This document shows positions 46,120 through 58,944 of a DNA stretch of 64,000 nucleotides, piece after piece. This stretch comes from Ctena decussata (Eukaryota > Mollusca > Bivalvia > Lucinida > Lucinidae), in the NCBI GenBank assembly GCA_963989385.1, contig OZ022505.1, forward strand, positions 61,383,737 through 61,447,736, written 5' to 3'. The translations under genes and the position numbers were made by a program. The notes below the pieces were generated by a model that did not search any database, was not told the DNA's origin, and saw nothing but the letters and a program-made list of their open reading frames with translations. Each line of letters opens with the position of its first letter. Within the stretch, counting starts at the first letter, position 1.

Positions 46120-46357
46120 AGCTGCAACATGAAAAAACCAACAAAGTGGTTGTCTGCCCAGCGCAGACTCAGATCAGCCTGGACATTTCCCTAGTCTCAT
46201 CAGACTCTTCGCTAAGTGCTTAAAGGGTAGCTAAGGGTCAAAGCTACCTTCATGCGGACAGAGAAGACTCTGATCAGACTGGGCGGATGCCCAGGCTGAT
46301 CTGAGTCTGCGCTGGGCGCATAACCACTCTGTTGGTTGTCTCGTGTCGCGGCTCATA
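46120..46357. mobile_element. MITE-A foldback element, copy 7
   Basis: GAGCTGCAACATGAAAAAAC at the left, GTCTCGTGTCGCGGCTC at the right; arms pair through the AGACTCAGATCAGCCTGG segment. In a CSK intron. Confidence 0.8.
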
Positions 46358-46359
46358 TG

Positions 46360-47505
46360 TTACATAGAATTATCATCCAATTAGTTTAAATGTATTTTAT
46401 TGCATTACAAGCAAGAAATGGGGTTGGACCACAAGTTCCACAAATATAACAACATATCCCCATCATACAGTTACTGTATGTAATGTTACATCAATATCCA
46501 TGATATACATGAAATTTGACTTTTTCAGTGTAAGATCGATTTTATTTCACCGAATGAAAACCAAAAACAATATTTTCATGAGTGGCAAAGCCATGGGCAA
46601 AAATACCACTTTTGATGTTCATGAGTGAAGCACAAATCAATCATTCACTGAGACAGTCAAATTTTCTGTTTCTTCTATGCTTTAAAATTGCAATTATTGT
46701 GTCAGCCATCAGGATAGAGACAAAACTTTTTATGACCCTTTCGCATCTAGTTTGATGCTCCCATCATGTTAACTGGGTATGATATCAGTTGCAAACTTTT
46801 GAAAAATAGCTTTAAATTTCATTTTGATAAATAGATCTCAAGAAATTTGCTATGCGAAAGAATGCCTACAGGAGACATAAGCAGCCTGACATCGCATGCA
46901 TTCTTAATATTACATTGGTGCATTTAACGATGTTCTTAACTTCGTAATAACGTGCAAACATATGTGATGTAATTTATATCAAGCCAGATAAGGTTTAGCC
47001 AACTGATCAACAAATAAATGTGATTATTTCACAAACATCCAATTTTTTGAAACAGTGAACTCTAAAGTGCTAATTTCACTGTTTCAAACAGTGAGATCAT
47101 CAATTTCGATTTTACCGAGAAATCCTATTAATTCATTGAAAAGGATAAAAGAAAAATCTATTAAATGTGAGACAAATTTCTATGCCTGAAAAATATCCCA
47201 ACATTTGATGGAATGACAAACATTGTCAGTCTTTAAATTGTGACCATCTGATATGGAATGATGGAACTCGCAAAGGTCTTGTTTTACGAATTTCACAATA
47301 ATATCCTCTGCATCACGGCTACATGTTTGTGTATGCTAATTTCAGTAAATCAGTAAGAGCCAGTAGATTTATTCACTCAACAGATTCTTCACTCAGATGA
47401 GAAACATGTTTGGGAGTCTGCTAAAAGTGGAAATATCGTTTCAATAATGTGAGAAAATTTTGCAAAAGCGTATTTCTTATGAATTAGGAACCACAGGATT
47501 TATCA
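46360..47505. other. CSK intron, nothing recognised
   Basis: AT-rich, with only a short inverted pair GAAACAGTGAA / TTCACTGTTTC at about 47050-47090. No exon in either strand could be supported. Confidence 0.4.
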
Positions 47506-47606
47506 TGAATGTATGAAAACACTGCAGACCCTGATCAGACTGCTCCCTAGGAACAGTATGATCTTGGTATGCATTACTTACTCAAGCTCTTCTATGCAAA
47601 TATTTA

Positions 47607-47810
<204 letters not shown>

Positions 47811-47937
47811 TCACATTAAAAACCTTATACGGGAACATTCAGAAAGTGGACACAGATGCAGACCAAGGATGACAACAATAACTGTTCATGCACTTTTGTT
47901 TGGACAAACTTAAAATTCAAACTCTAATAATGCAAAG

Positions 47938-48117
47938 TACAGAAGAACTTCAATGGCTCGAACACTGATGGCTCGTTAACCCTGCCTGACTAGAACTCTT
48001 TTCTGGATCCCCAGAGGTCACTTTAATCAGAAACTAAGCCTGGACAGCTAGAACTACCCTTGGCTGGAACTAATTTTATGGTCCCATGCCTGTTCGAGCC
48101 AATGAAGTTCTACTGTA
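47938..48117. mobile_element. Tc1/mariner-type MITE M1, intact copy
   Basis: 180 bp with inverted termini TACAGAAGAACTTCAATGG and CCAATGAAGTTCTACTGTA, and TA at the ends. This is the uninterrupted counterpart of 1083-1474. Confidence 0.75.
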
Positions 48118-48336
48118 CTAAATAATTCAAAGACAACACAAAGTCCCCTACATAAAAACTGCATCCATTTCAACTCTCGATAAATCAAATTCTTGATAAT
48201 TCAAACAAAAAATAGTGGTCATACGTAACAGACTTCAAAATGTCAAGGTTATACTGTACTGTATTTATTTGTATGAAAGACAAAATTATCCCAAATATGA
48301 AAAGCAGCTATAAAATCGATTTTCCTCTTTCAAAAC

Positions 48337-48400
48337 AATTCCCCAAAAATCTAGATCCATCTTCTAAGATGGATCTAGATTTTTTGGGGATTGTTTTGGA
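48337..48400. repeat. Perfect mini-hairpin, same family
   Basis: CAAAACAATTCCCCAAAAAT arm followed by its inverse through CATCTTCTAAGATG. In a CSK intron. Confidence 0.72.
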
Positions 48401-48651
48401 ATGGAAACCCACCATCTTGTAACAGAAATTACACGGAAATCTAAGTATAATCAACCTCTAGCTCTTGTAGGTAGTGAGAATCAGAGTTAAACCAAAAAAC
48501 TTGACAAAAGTTATGCCATGGACGTGAATGCCCCATTGGAAAAACAATACCATTGTCTCGCTTTCTGCTATTAAACAGCAAGAGAGACAAAAATCCACTG
48601 TATCCTGTATCACTGTATCCTGAGCTCTTTCTACAGCTCAATTATACTTAC

Positions 48652-48810
48652 GTGGCATAATTAATCTGATCCTTTTTGGTGATCACAGCTCTCCCTCTTG
48701 TTCGAAGGAACTCCGCTAAATTGCCTTTACCCATATATTCTAACAATAAGTATATCGTTTCCGCTTGGACAATGCCTATTAATGCTACAAGATTTGGGTG
48801 CCGTACTGAC
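48652..48810 (-). CDS. CSK: CSK exon: strands beta4-beta5, hinge, helix D
   Basis: Fragment residues 92-143, beginning SVRHPNLVALIGIV and including the hinge IYLLLEYMGKGNL, compared with LYIVTEYMAKGSL in vertebrate CSK. The gatekeeper position is leucine (residue 114), where vertebrate CSK and Src have threonine. EFLRTRGRAV aligns with YLRSRGRSV. Acceptor TTTGCAG, donor AC|GTAAGT, phase 2 in and out. Confidence 0.96.
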
Positions 48811-48960
48811 CTGCAAATAATCAAGATTGAAATTTTATAATAAATTTTCATACCCTGATATTGTTCCAACTGTTTACAATCACGAGTTTGCACGAGAGTG
48901 AAAGAGTACACGGCTACATTTTTCTGCTATTTTTCAGAAGGCAGACAACAACTGACTTCC

Positions 48961-49187
48961 TGTGGCCGTATTTATAAAACGATTTAAGTGGTTGCTACGC
49001 TGTTGCTTAGGCTTAATTTCTATAAAGAAGATTTCCTACAACTATGAAATTTGCTCTGGAGGAACAGTCTTTTTCAGACTGTTCCTCCAGAGCAAATTTC
49101 ATAGTTTTAGGGAATCTCCTTCATAGAGATTCAGCCTTAGCAACAGCATAGCAACCACTTAAGTTTTTTTTTTAAATACGGCCCCTG
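48961..49187. mobile_element. Foldback family F, copy 2
   Basis: TGGCCGTATTTATAAAACG left, TTTTTAAATACGGCCCC right. Same GAGGAACAGTC core hairpin as copy 1. Confidence 0.82.
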
Positions 49188-50362
49188 TTTGTTTCTTTGG
49201 GTGTCATTTCAAGAGTTGATCCCCATTGAAAAGGGAGGTAAAAATGAAAATGGCAGAGTTGCTTTTCCTGAATGTTACCCATTTGCCTTAACCTTGGTAT
49301 AAATTCTATAGAGACAACTACCAACAATGCACACAACGTTGAAACAAGTAGCCCAAAGGGCAACAATTGCTCACCTGAGAGACATTGTAAACCTATAGGG
49401 ATATTTAAGATGCTCAAGGGCAGCTAACTCCACAGTCAGTGGTCCAATCAGGCTGAAAATTAAACTCATCCAAAACATTATGTATGCCCTCATTTAACAT
49501 ATGCAAGTTTAAAAAGTATCCGATCAAGAGCACAATAGACAGAGCTGTCAAGGGCAGCTAACTTCATAGTGGTTGGCCTGATGTGGCCAAAATTTGAACC
49601 TGTTTAAGATATTATGCATTTCCTCATTACCTGCAAGTTTGAAAAGGATCAGATCAGTAGAAACCAAGAAAAAGTGGCGACATTGATTTTTTGGATGCTC
49701 AGGGCAGGTACTCCATAGTCATTGGTGGGATCTAGCCGAAATGCTAACTAATCCAAGCTTTTATGCATATCCTCATTATCTGCAAGTATGAAGAGGATCC
49801 GATGAAAAATGAAAATGTGATGACGTTGTTTTCTCCATTATAAGACTATGGGATTTTTTTCAAACGCTCAAGGACAGCTAACTCCGTAGTCTGTGCTCGA
49901 ATCCGGCCAAATTTCGTACTCATCCAAGCTCTTATGTATGTCATCATTACCTGCAAGTATGATAAGGATCTAATCAAAAACCTTGATTGCAGCACCCTGA
50001 AAGTCAAACTTGCTCGAGATATTGTCATGCCCTACATTTGTGTGAATTTATTTTAGAATCCGTTGAGAAATGTAGGTGCTAGAGCGATGACAAAGTTTTT
50101 CTAAAAATAGCCACAGTGACCTTGACCTTGGGCACAGCATCCTGAAAGTCAAATTTGCTTGAGATATTGTCATACCCTACATTTGTGTCAAGTTATTTCA
50201 AAATCCATGGAGAAATGAAGGTGCTAGGGCGATGACAAAGTTTTTCTAAAAATAGCCACAGTGACCTTGACCTTGGGCACAGCACCCTGAAAGTCGAACA
50301 TGCTCGAGATATTGTCATGCCCTACATTTGTGTGAATTTATTTTAAAATCCATTGAGAAATG

Positions 50363-53300
50363 TAGTAGTAGAGCAAATATGTTGGGCTATCTTTCAAGGG
50401 GGTGGTCTACGGAGTGTAACATTTGTTTTTGTATATCAAAATGATCGCCTGGATCTATAGTTATCAAATTCAGCGTTTGCCACCTTGGCAAACCTTGCAT
50501 AACTCTGCAGTGGCCAGTTATTTACGTTACCCCGTTAGATTTTAAATTTCAAACATATTTATTGAAGTCAATAAGAAATGTGTTTCAACAATATAAATGT
50601 ATCAAATATTAATATTTTATGCAAGAATGATTAATATGTCATAAACAAGGCTGCTTAGAAAACAGTTCAGAGCTTCTATGCTGTTGTTTTCGTTACAATA
50701 TAGTATGTACCCCTCGAAAATTTAAAATGTAACTTAGGTTGTTGCATTTACAAACAGTTTATGATAAAATAGCCCAAACTGTTTCTATTTTCTAATTGTC
50801 CCGTTTAATACATTTCTAACAAAACAAATTTGAGACCTCTAGCTTCTATACTTTGTCAAATACGTGTTGTTGAATATGATTACACCTATTCCCTGTTGGA
50901 GGCTGCAAAGTCATTTTCTCACAATTGTTCGTATGAAAGATGGCTAATAAGTTATTTAAACCGACAAATTGGCCCTGTTGTAATAATATCATGTAATATA
51001 TGATATGAAAAAACATGTTTCTTTTGACCTTACAATACATATTTTAACCATAGTAACGTACTTTACAGATTAAAATGTTTGAGTAAAGCATACATCATTC
51101 CCATCACGAATATACCTTTCTGAAATTCTGACTTTTAAACAACACAGTTGTGATGACAATAATTGTTATTTATAGTAAAATGAGAGTTTAATCGCCTACT
51201 TAGACAGAAAAAAGTGTTATGTACATTACTTGCAAAGCTGAGATTGTCCTGATGTTCAAATGAAGCATTTGTGAATTAATCTGTCAATGGAATACATATA
51301 TGTTATATTAATAGCCAAAATTACTTTAAAACAAAACCAAAAGTGGCAAACTAGCTAATCATAACTTACAGTATTGTACTCAGAAAGGTAACGTAAATGC
51401 TAGTATTGTCTGATTACTTGTCTAATAACTTTATGCTGTATTTTCAATTTGGATGGTTTCACAGAAAGAATCAACCCCGATTGCTGCCCCTTTACTTTAT
51501 TTTCTCTGTTTTGATCTTTTCCTATTAAAAAGCAATATATAAAACATACATTTATTTTTTTTTTTTTGCCTAAAAGCATATATTTTCATCAAAGTAACGT
51601 ATATAACAGGTTAAAAAGTATTAGTCATTTCTTTCTACTGCAGCAAGTGTAAAGTTCCGTGTGCTTGCCATGAAAAGTTCCGTCGTACCTCATCTTATTG
51701 AAAATTATGTTTGAAATAACCTAGGCTCATTCTGAGTCAGTTTGAAAAAAGAAATTAGCTGAAGCTGGTGCTAGGGGGCATTGGCATTGTTGCAACCTTA
51801 CATTGCTGGGCACACACTCAGCTTTACCCAGGTTGCTAATTTTGTTTTCTCTGAGGCATTCCTTGCTTCCAGAGAATCTTCCTTCAGACCTTTGTTAAGC
51901 TTTTATCATTCAACCAGACTTTAAGGTTAATGGATATTGTGTGAAATGAAATAGCTATGACTTTCTTGGCCTCCCTGTCTAACGGGGTAACCTTTTTACT
52001 TTGAAATCATCATCAAATGACATTTAATTCGAGTCAGTGATTATTCACTAACTTCGACTCCTTGGTTAGGTGTTCAAAAAGGTAACGCATACAGCGTACA
52101 GCAGTAAACAAGTTGTCAGATTACCCTTTTACTGTTAAGATGTTTTTTAATATTAATGCTAGAGTAACAAGGTGCAGAAAGCAACCACCCTCAAGTATAG
52201 CGCAAATGTTGAAAGCAAACATTGAGGTGCCGAAGGTTAACCTAACAGCAGTATGGCCATACATCTCTGAAGAGATTTGAATAAATATTTGATACAACTG
52301 TTTTAAATAATGATAATCCCAAAGAAAGGGCTAAGACAGTAACACAGTTACCCACAAAATTTTTCTATAAAATGCATGGTTTGTATTAGTATTATGGCTG
52401 TTTTTGATGTTTTACTTAAAGGCGGTTATCATCTGCACCTGGTAACCCGAGCATCAATATGAAACTTGTTTACAGTAAAAGGGTTCGTCCCAAGAACTGA
52501 TAAACTTTTAATGCTACATCTTACTGCATCACATCAAACAGATGATATCATAAAGAATCATAATTCTAATCTGACAAACCATTTACATTTGAATGTTGTA
52601 TACGTTACCTTTTAAATACCAAAACAAAGATTCAAAGTGAGTAAATCATCATTGACTCAATTAAAAGTTAATTTTGATAATGATTTTAAAGTAGTAACAA
52701 TATGTCATAATCAGATTATCCGTGCCAGATCTTGAAAGGAATCAATTACGCGAGTCGGCTATGTTCTTTCTTCTGTGTGTTCCTTGCTTCCACATGATCT
52801 TCTAGTATATTTTGGAAATAATACTGTATAATTGTGAATGGAAACACCATAGTGTTTTTCTACAATTTGCTATGCTTCCGTAGATGCTTCCTATTTACAT
52901 CTATGGATGATGTAACCCTTCCAAAAATTGTCTACTCTTAAAGGAAACGCTTTTCTCCTACAGTAGCCAATTCTTTCCTTTTAGAGTTTACTCCCATTAA
53001 GAAAAAGGCTAAAGTAAAATTTGTAGAATTATTTCACGTAATAGGGTATCCAGGCACCTTAAACTCTTGGACTGATTATTTAAATTAAAAAAGATTTCAT
53101 GGAAACAAGGAATGGATCACAAAAACAAAAACAAAATAGATAAATAAATAAACAAAATAACAACCTCGGTTTAACTAAGTTTATGCCCAGGAATGTAATG
53201 TTGCAACACTTCCAATGCAACCTAGCACCACCTTCAGCTAAATTCCTTTTTTTCAAATCGACTCAGAATGAGTCCAGATTATCCCAAATGGCCAGATAAT

Positions 53301-55084
53301 ACATAATTTCCATTTAGTTGAAGTACAAGGAAGCGTTTCATGGTGGCCACATGACAATTTACTAGGTGCAGTGGAGTAAAATAAGTCCTACTTTTTAACC
53401 TGTTATATACGTTACTTTTGTTTAAATATATGCTGTAGGGCCAAAATATTTTAACTACGGTTCTATATATTGTTTTATAGAAAACGGTCGAAACAGGTAA
53501 ACAATGTAAAAGGGCTCCGATCAGGAATTGATTCCACTAGGGCCATGATTCTCCCATAACACCAAACTGAAAATAGTAACATAAAGTAAGACATGTACTC
53601 AAACGAAACTAACGGATGGTCAAATAAACACTCAGTCCATTCATGCAGATGACCACAAAGCCAGCCTATATCAAACATACCCTGCAACACAAATTGTCTA
53701 TTTTCACCAATTTTCTTTTGTTTCTATATACATCAGAAACGGCCAATAAACAGACAAAACAAATCAATTTTTGAAGGCTACTGGTAACTGAATAACACAA
53801 ACTATAACATCAATAGACCAAAATGATTGCACCGCCGTGAAAATGTCACTGATAAATTTTATGTGGTGGATTTTAACATGTCGAACCTGCCGTTTTGAAA
53901 ATATTTAAATCAAACTAATAAGGCTTAGGCACACTTGGCTGTAGCAACAGTTAATCTCAGGGATTGTTTTCAAATAACGGTTACAAACGTTACCTTTCTG
54001 AATACCAAACTGTATGTTATGATTTTTTTTTTGCTATAATGGATGTTTTAAACGTGTTTCGGATATTAATGGAAAAAATGATAGTGTTCCATGTACAGGT
54101 TAGCTCAAGAAGGCTTATTTCTAATTGTAAGATAATCACACCTTCGCATGTCATGTAAATTCGCATGTCATGTAAATAACACTCGTTTGTTTGCTCCCCA
54201 AGTAGCCATTTTTACTATCCAAAAATTTCATTTAACGATAAAAAAGACACAGTTATCACAACTGGGCTAGTTTAAAGTCAGAATTTCAAAAGAGTGTTTT
54301 CCTGGCCGGAATGATAGACCCTTTATGCATACATTAACAATATGTTAAGTATGTTACTTTGCTTAAAATATGTGTTGTAAGGTCAAAAATATTTTTTTAA
54401 ACATTTACTTTATATCATATCTAACATGATCTTAGTGCAACAGACCCAATTTGTTAGTTTTAAATAGTTTAAAATAGCTTATTAACCACCTTTTGCACAT
54501 ATAATTGTGTGAAAATGACTTTTTCAGCCTCCATTAGAGAATAGGTGTTACCATGTTCTACAATACATGGTTGACAAAGTATAAAAGCTAGAGGTCTCAA
54601 ATTTGTTTTGCTAGAAGCGTATTGAAAATTGCAGTTGGACAATTAGAACAATTGAACAGTTTGGGCTATTTTGTCACAGAATTTTCGTAAAATGCAACGA
54701 TTTAAGTTAGTATTTTAAATTTCCAAGGGGTATATTATATATTATCACGAAGATAACAGCACAGAAGTTCTAAATTGTTTCCGAAGTAGCTTAATTTATA
54801 GTACATTGATCAGTCCTTCAAAACATATGGACATTTGATACATTTATAATGTTTAAGCATACTTCCTATTGACTTTAATAAATATTTTTGATATTCAAAA
54901 TTTAATGGGGTAACGTAAATAACTGGTCACTGCAGAGTTATGCAAGGTTTGCCAAGGTGGCAAACGCTGAATTTTAAAAGTGCAGACCAAGGCGATCATT
55001 TTGATATATGAAAACAAATGTTACACTCCGTAGACCACTATCTCCCTTTTCTAGGCCACTTACGCAATCATATTTGCTCCACTA
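50363..55084. mobile_element. 4.7-kb giant degenerate palindrome inserted in element e
   Basis: Ends TAGTAGAGCAAATATG and its inverse CATATTTGCTCCACTA. The first ~850 bp at each side pair clearly (for example GGAGTGTAACATTTG/CAAATGTTACACTCC and GCCACCTTGGCAAACC/GGTTTGCCAAGGTGGC). Pairing continues in patches to near 52350 (TATAACAGGTTAAAAAG/CTTTTTAACCTGTTATA). A GGTAACGTA-like motif recurs in both arms. No ORF longer than about 90 codons and no recognisable transposase. Confidence 0.82.
52915..53065. mobile_element. MITE-E nested in the giant palindrome
   Basis: GTCTACTCTTAAAGGAAACG, CAATTCTTTCCTTTTAGAGT and ATAGGGTATCCAGGCACC follow the MITE-E order. It is present in only one arm of the palindrome. 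Confidence 0.55.
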
Positions 55085-56466
55085 TAGGTGCTAGAGCGCT
55101 GACAAAGTTTTTCTAAAAATAGCCACAGTGACCTTGACCTTGGGCGCGGCACCCTGGAAGTCAAACTTGTTTGAGATATTGTCATGCCCTACATTTGTGT
55201 GAAGTTGATTTAAAATCCCTTGAGAAATGTAGGTGCTAGAGTGATGACCAAGTTTTTCTAAAAATAGCCACAGTGACCTTGACCTTGGGTGCAGCACCCT
55301 GAAAGTCAAACCTGCTCGAGATATTGTCATGCCCTACATTTGTGTGAAGTTATTTTAAAATCTGCTGAGAAATGTAGGTGCTAGAGCGCTGATTAAGTTT
55401 TTCTTAAAATAGCCACAGTGACCTTGACCTTGGGCGCAGCCTCCTGAAAGTCAAACTTGCTTGAGATATTGTTATGCCCTACATTTGTGTGAAGTTATTT
55501 TAAAATCTGCTGAGAAATGTAGGTGCTAGAGCGCTGACAAAGTTTTTCTAAAAAATAGCCACAGTGACCTTGACCTTGGGCGCAGCATCCTGAAAGTCGA
55601 ACTTGCTCGAGATATTGTCATGCCCTACATTTAAGTTATTTTAAAATCTGCTGAGAAATGTAGGTGCTAGAGCGCTGACAAAGTTTTTCTAAAAAATAGC
55701 CACAGTGACCTTGACCTTGGGCGCAGCATCCTGAAAGTCGAACTTGCTCGAGATATTGTCATGCCCTACATTTGTGTGAAGTTATTTTAAAATCCGTTGA
55801 GAAATGTAGGCAATAGAGTGATGACAAAGTTTTTCTTAAAATATGTGATGACGTTGTTTTCTCCATTATAACACTATGGGATTTTTTCAAACGCTCAAGG
55901 GCAGCTAACTCCGTAGTCTGTGCTCGAATCCGGCCAAATTTCGAACTCATCCAAGCTCTTATGTATGTCATCATTACCTGCAAGTATGATAATGATCTAA
56001 GCAAAAACAGTTGAGAAAACATGATGACGACATTTTCCCCATTATAACCCTATGGGATTTTTTTCAAACGCTCAAGGGCAGCTAACCCTGTAGTCTGTGC
56101 TCGAATCCGGCCAAATTTTGAACTCATCCAAGCTCTTGTGTATGTTATCATTACGTATGATAAGGATCTATTCAAAAACAGTCGAGAAAATGTGATGACG
56201 CCATTTTCCCCATTATAACCCTATGGGGGCTATCTGTTGCCATGGAAACCAGATTTCTGAGCTGATCGGCACCAAAACCTAATGCAGCCTTTCCCCCACC
56301 CAAATGATGCTTCAGATAAAATTTGATTGCGATCGGCCCTCTGGTCTCTGAGATATTTATGTTTGAAATTGTTGACGCACCAATGCACCCACGGACGGAC
56401 GACGGCTCGACTCCCACCCTATAAGCTCATCTCTGAGCCTTTGGCTCAGGTGAGCTAATAATCTGG

Positions 56467-56702
56467 TACCTAGGTTATAAAACTTTTTTTGTGCTCAGCT
56501 CAGCTGAGTATGAAATTTTCTCTGCTGACAAATATGAAAATGCCAACTAATGTTGGCATTTTCGTATTTATATGCAGAGAAAATTTCATACTCAGCTAAA
56601 CTGAGCATGAAAACAACTGAACTGATCAGTAATTTGCTATTTATTAGCAGGTAAAATTTCATGCTCAGCTGAGTTGAGCAAAAAAAACGTTTTATAACCT
56701 TG
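56467..56702. mobile_element. GGTTATAAAAC palindrome, family H copy 2
   Basis: AGGTTATAAAACTTTTTTTG at the left and AAAACGTTTTATAACCTTGG at the right. Inner arms GCTCAGCTGAGTATGAAATT occur three times in alternating orientation. Confidence 0.72.
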
Positions 56703-56851
56703 GGGCCTGGTATATCAATGTAAATGCAACCTCAATGTTGACTCAATGTAGTAACATTATTTTGCAATGTTGTGCACCCACTAGCAACGACATGGTACTT
56801 TGCTGCAAATTCAAAAACAAGCTACTACTGTCAACTCACTGATACCCATAG

Positions 56852-57056
56852 TACAGTCAAATCCTGATATCTAGAAAACTGATATCGCAAAGTATCCTCT
56901 TATTTGGAGACATTGCGTACTTCTCCTTACATTTCAACACCTGTTATCTTGAACTACTGGTATCTCAAAGTACATATTCTGGGACCAGAAAATTTACTTC
57001 GAGATATCAGTAGTTTGGGATGAACTTAAACTCTGAGATACCGAGAGTTGATTGTA
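56852..57056. mobile_element. Tc1/mariner-type MITE M2, copy 1
   Basis: Inverted termini TACAGTCAAATCCTGATATC and GATACCGAGAGTTGATTGTA, with internal palindromic TGATATC/GAGATATCAG motifs. Confidence 0.7.
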
Positions 57057-57249
57057 CAGTCAAACCTGTCTTAAAGACAGGACTTCTCTGCCGAGGGGTC
57101 TAGTTCCCAGCAATAACATATATTACTTGTATAGGTAGAGGTGTGAAAATTTATTCAACCAATCAGTGGACCAGAATTATCAGTTGTAATAATTTCATTG
57201 GCTGACTGGGGGTGTTGACACTATGTGATCAAGAGAAAGAATGGCACTG

Positions 57250-57425
57250 TGTTCTGTTCTATTTCAAGCACCTGCCTTAAGCAAACAGGTTTTGTCCTGC
57301 CCTTGAAATGACATTCCCAAAGTGGCTCAGCGGTACAGTGGAAGGTAATCCTCCTTATACAGTACCACTCCTGCCTTTAAGCACATAGAGCAGGGCAAAA
57401 CCTGTTTGCTTCAGGCAGCTGCTTC
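57250..57425. repeat. Imperfect palindrome
   Basis: GCACCTGCCTTAAGCAAACA, GGTTTTGTCCTGCCC pairs with GGGCAAAACCTGTTTGCTTC. CSK intron. Confidence 0.6.
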
Positions 57426-57800
57426 ATTCAGATTAATTTACATTGAAAATGCTGTTTTGGGATATGTAATTATGGCCTCTTTAGACAGTTTTTGCTTAGA
57501 AAAGGTGGCCTTTACGACAGCTTTGAATGTACCATCATATCTCTAAATAAAGCTATGAAATCTCTGATCTGGTTTCCTATACATTCTTTACATTTTAGCT
57601 CTTTTATCTCAGCCGCTCATATCTCAAAGTCAAATTTCTGTTGTTGGACTTTGAGGTAATGAGAGACAACTGTAATTTGATAACAATGTATCTCAAAGTC
57701 AAATTTCTAGTATGTTACACTTTGAGATAAAACATGTCAGCTAATTCTGTGGTAATAAATTTGTGAACTAAAGAACACACCAAAATAAACCAGATGAAAG

Positions 57801-58024
57801 TGTACGGATCCACGTTTCTTTTTTCACCATATTTACAAAGGGAATAACTATCATGCCTCCTGTTTGCTTCCCTGGACCAGAAAATTCTTCCGTACAGGGG
57901 GTCTACTCTGAAAGGAAAATATTTGCTCCTAGTGGAGCAAATTCTTTCCTTTGAGAGTAGAGCCCTATTGAGAAAAGGCAAAATGAAAATGGCTGAATTA
58001 CTTCCCTTGAAAATGTACCCATTT
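57801..58024. mobile_element. MITE-E next to the CSK N-lobe exon
   Basis: GTACGGATCCACGTTTCTT, CTCCTGTTTGCTTCCC, hairpin TTTGCTCCTAGTGGAGCAAA, TTCCCTTGAAAATGTACCC. It ends about 23 nt from the exon edge at 58047. Confidence 0.78.
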
Positions 58025-58046
58025 ACCTGTAAGTAATCACACTTAC

Positions 58047-58149
58047 GTCATTAACGAGGCTTCTTTTAAAAATGCTTGAGCAGCCCTGTCAGTGTCTTTT
58101 AATTTTTTCACTGCAACTGGTTTTCCTTGATATAAACCTTTTAGCACCT
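58047..58149 (-). CDS. CSK: CSK exon: kinase N-lobe, catalytic lysine and helix C
   Basis: Fragment residues 57-91. Residue 57 completes the glycine loop (GKGEFGEV). VAVKKLK gives the ATP-anchoring lysine (residue 71) and AFLKEASLM gives the helix C glutamate (residue 86), matching AFLAEASVM of vertebrate CSK. Acceptor ATTTCAG, donor AC|GTAAGT, phases 1 in and 2 out. A MITE-E copy begins about 20 nt downstream of the donor, and a 135-bp palindrome lies just upstream of the acceptor. Confidence 0.96.
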
Positions 58150-58177
58150 CTGAAATTATAAAGAATACAGGCCCAGA

Positions 58178-58312
58178 GGTTATAAAACTTGAGTACAGTC
58201 TCACACTCAAAATCAAGCACACTGATTGGCTGCTTCCCAGCACATGCTGGGAAGCAGCCAATCAGTGTGCTTTATTTTGCGTTTGAGATTATTCTCAAGT
58301 TTTATAACCTCT
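58178..58312. mobile_element. GGTTATAAAAC palindrome, family H copy 3
   Basis: GAGGTTATAAAACTTGAGTA ... CTCAAGTTTTATAACCTC, with a perfect central stem GGCTGCTTCCCAGCA/TGCTGGGAAGCAGCC. It begins about 29 nt upstream of the CSK N-lobe exon acceptor edge (58149). Confidence 0.82.
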
Positions 58313-58329
58313 AACCCTGGTAACATGAG

Positions 58330-58735
58330 AAAAGGCTTTCATGGAACACTATTATTCAACAGCTAACTTCAAGTTCTTTGCCGTCATCCTCATCCAAAAA
58401 GCTTTTCAACCATAAATGGGATTCCATTACAAACAACTTTTCATTATCACTCTCCCATGATCCTGATATGGCTGAAATACTGTTGAAAAGGATGTAAAAT
58501 CACAAAAATTATCCATCAGTTCAAATTATCAAAGTCTGGCTGTATTTGATTTTGCATAATGATGCCTTATTTTCAACATGAACTGAGTGCATATCATATT
58601 CTCTTTCCTGCAGTCACAAATGGTTACTGGTGAGTGAACTCGGGTTTAACGTCACACCAACAGCGAGGTTATATGGAGACAAGACCTCGCTTTAAAGTCT
58701 CATCCGAAAGACCCAAATGGTTATTAGGGACAATT
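58330..58735. mobile_element. SINE-like fragments
   Basis: GGCTGAAATACTGTTGAAAA, GGATGTAAAATCAC at about 58470 is the inverse of the SINE-1 tail region. TTTAAAGTCTCATCCGAAAG at about 58690 is shared with SINE-3. Confidence 0.45.
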
Positions 58736-58944
58736 ACTGAGTTATTTAGCTCATATCAATATGAGCAGATGACATTAAAAGGCTTCATGCAATATTGTGC
58801 TGGGTATTCATAAACTTGAAGAGCAACACACCCTCATGATAAGAATATTAAATTTAACTTCTAGGTTGTGAATAATCAGTGTGTACAAAGCAACAGCAGT
58901 GATACTGGAGCATGACTGTTGGTAATATCTTCTGAGTAAGACGT

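Larger units (their letters stand above)
49345..56457 (+). mobile_element. ACAAG element e, interrupted by a 4.7-kb palindrome
   Basis: 5' ACAAGTAGCCCAAAGGGC with GCTCACCTGAG. Tandem blocks (~200-bp units with ATCCGGCCAAATTTCG; ~145-bp units with CACAGTGACCTTGACCTTGG). 3' ACGGACGGACGACGG and hairpin GAGCCTTTGGCTC, AGGTGAGCT. Without the insertion at 50363-55084 it would be about 2.4 kb. Confidence 0.85.
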
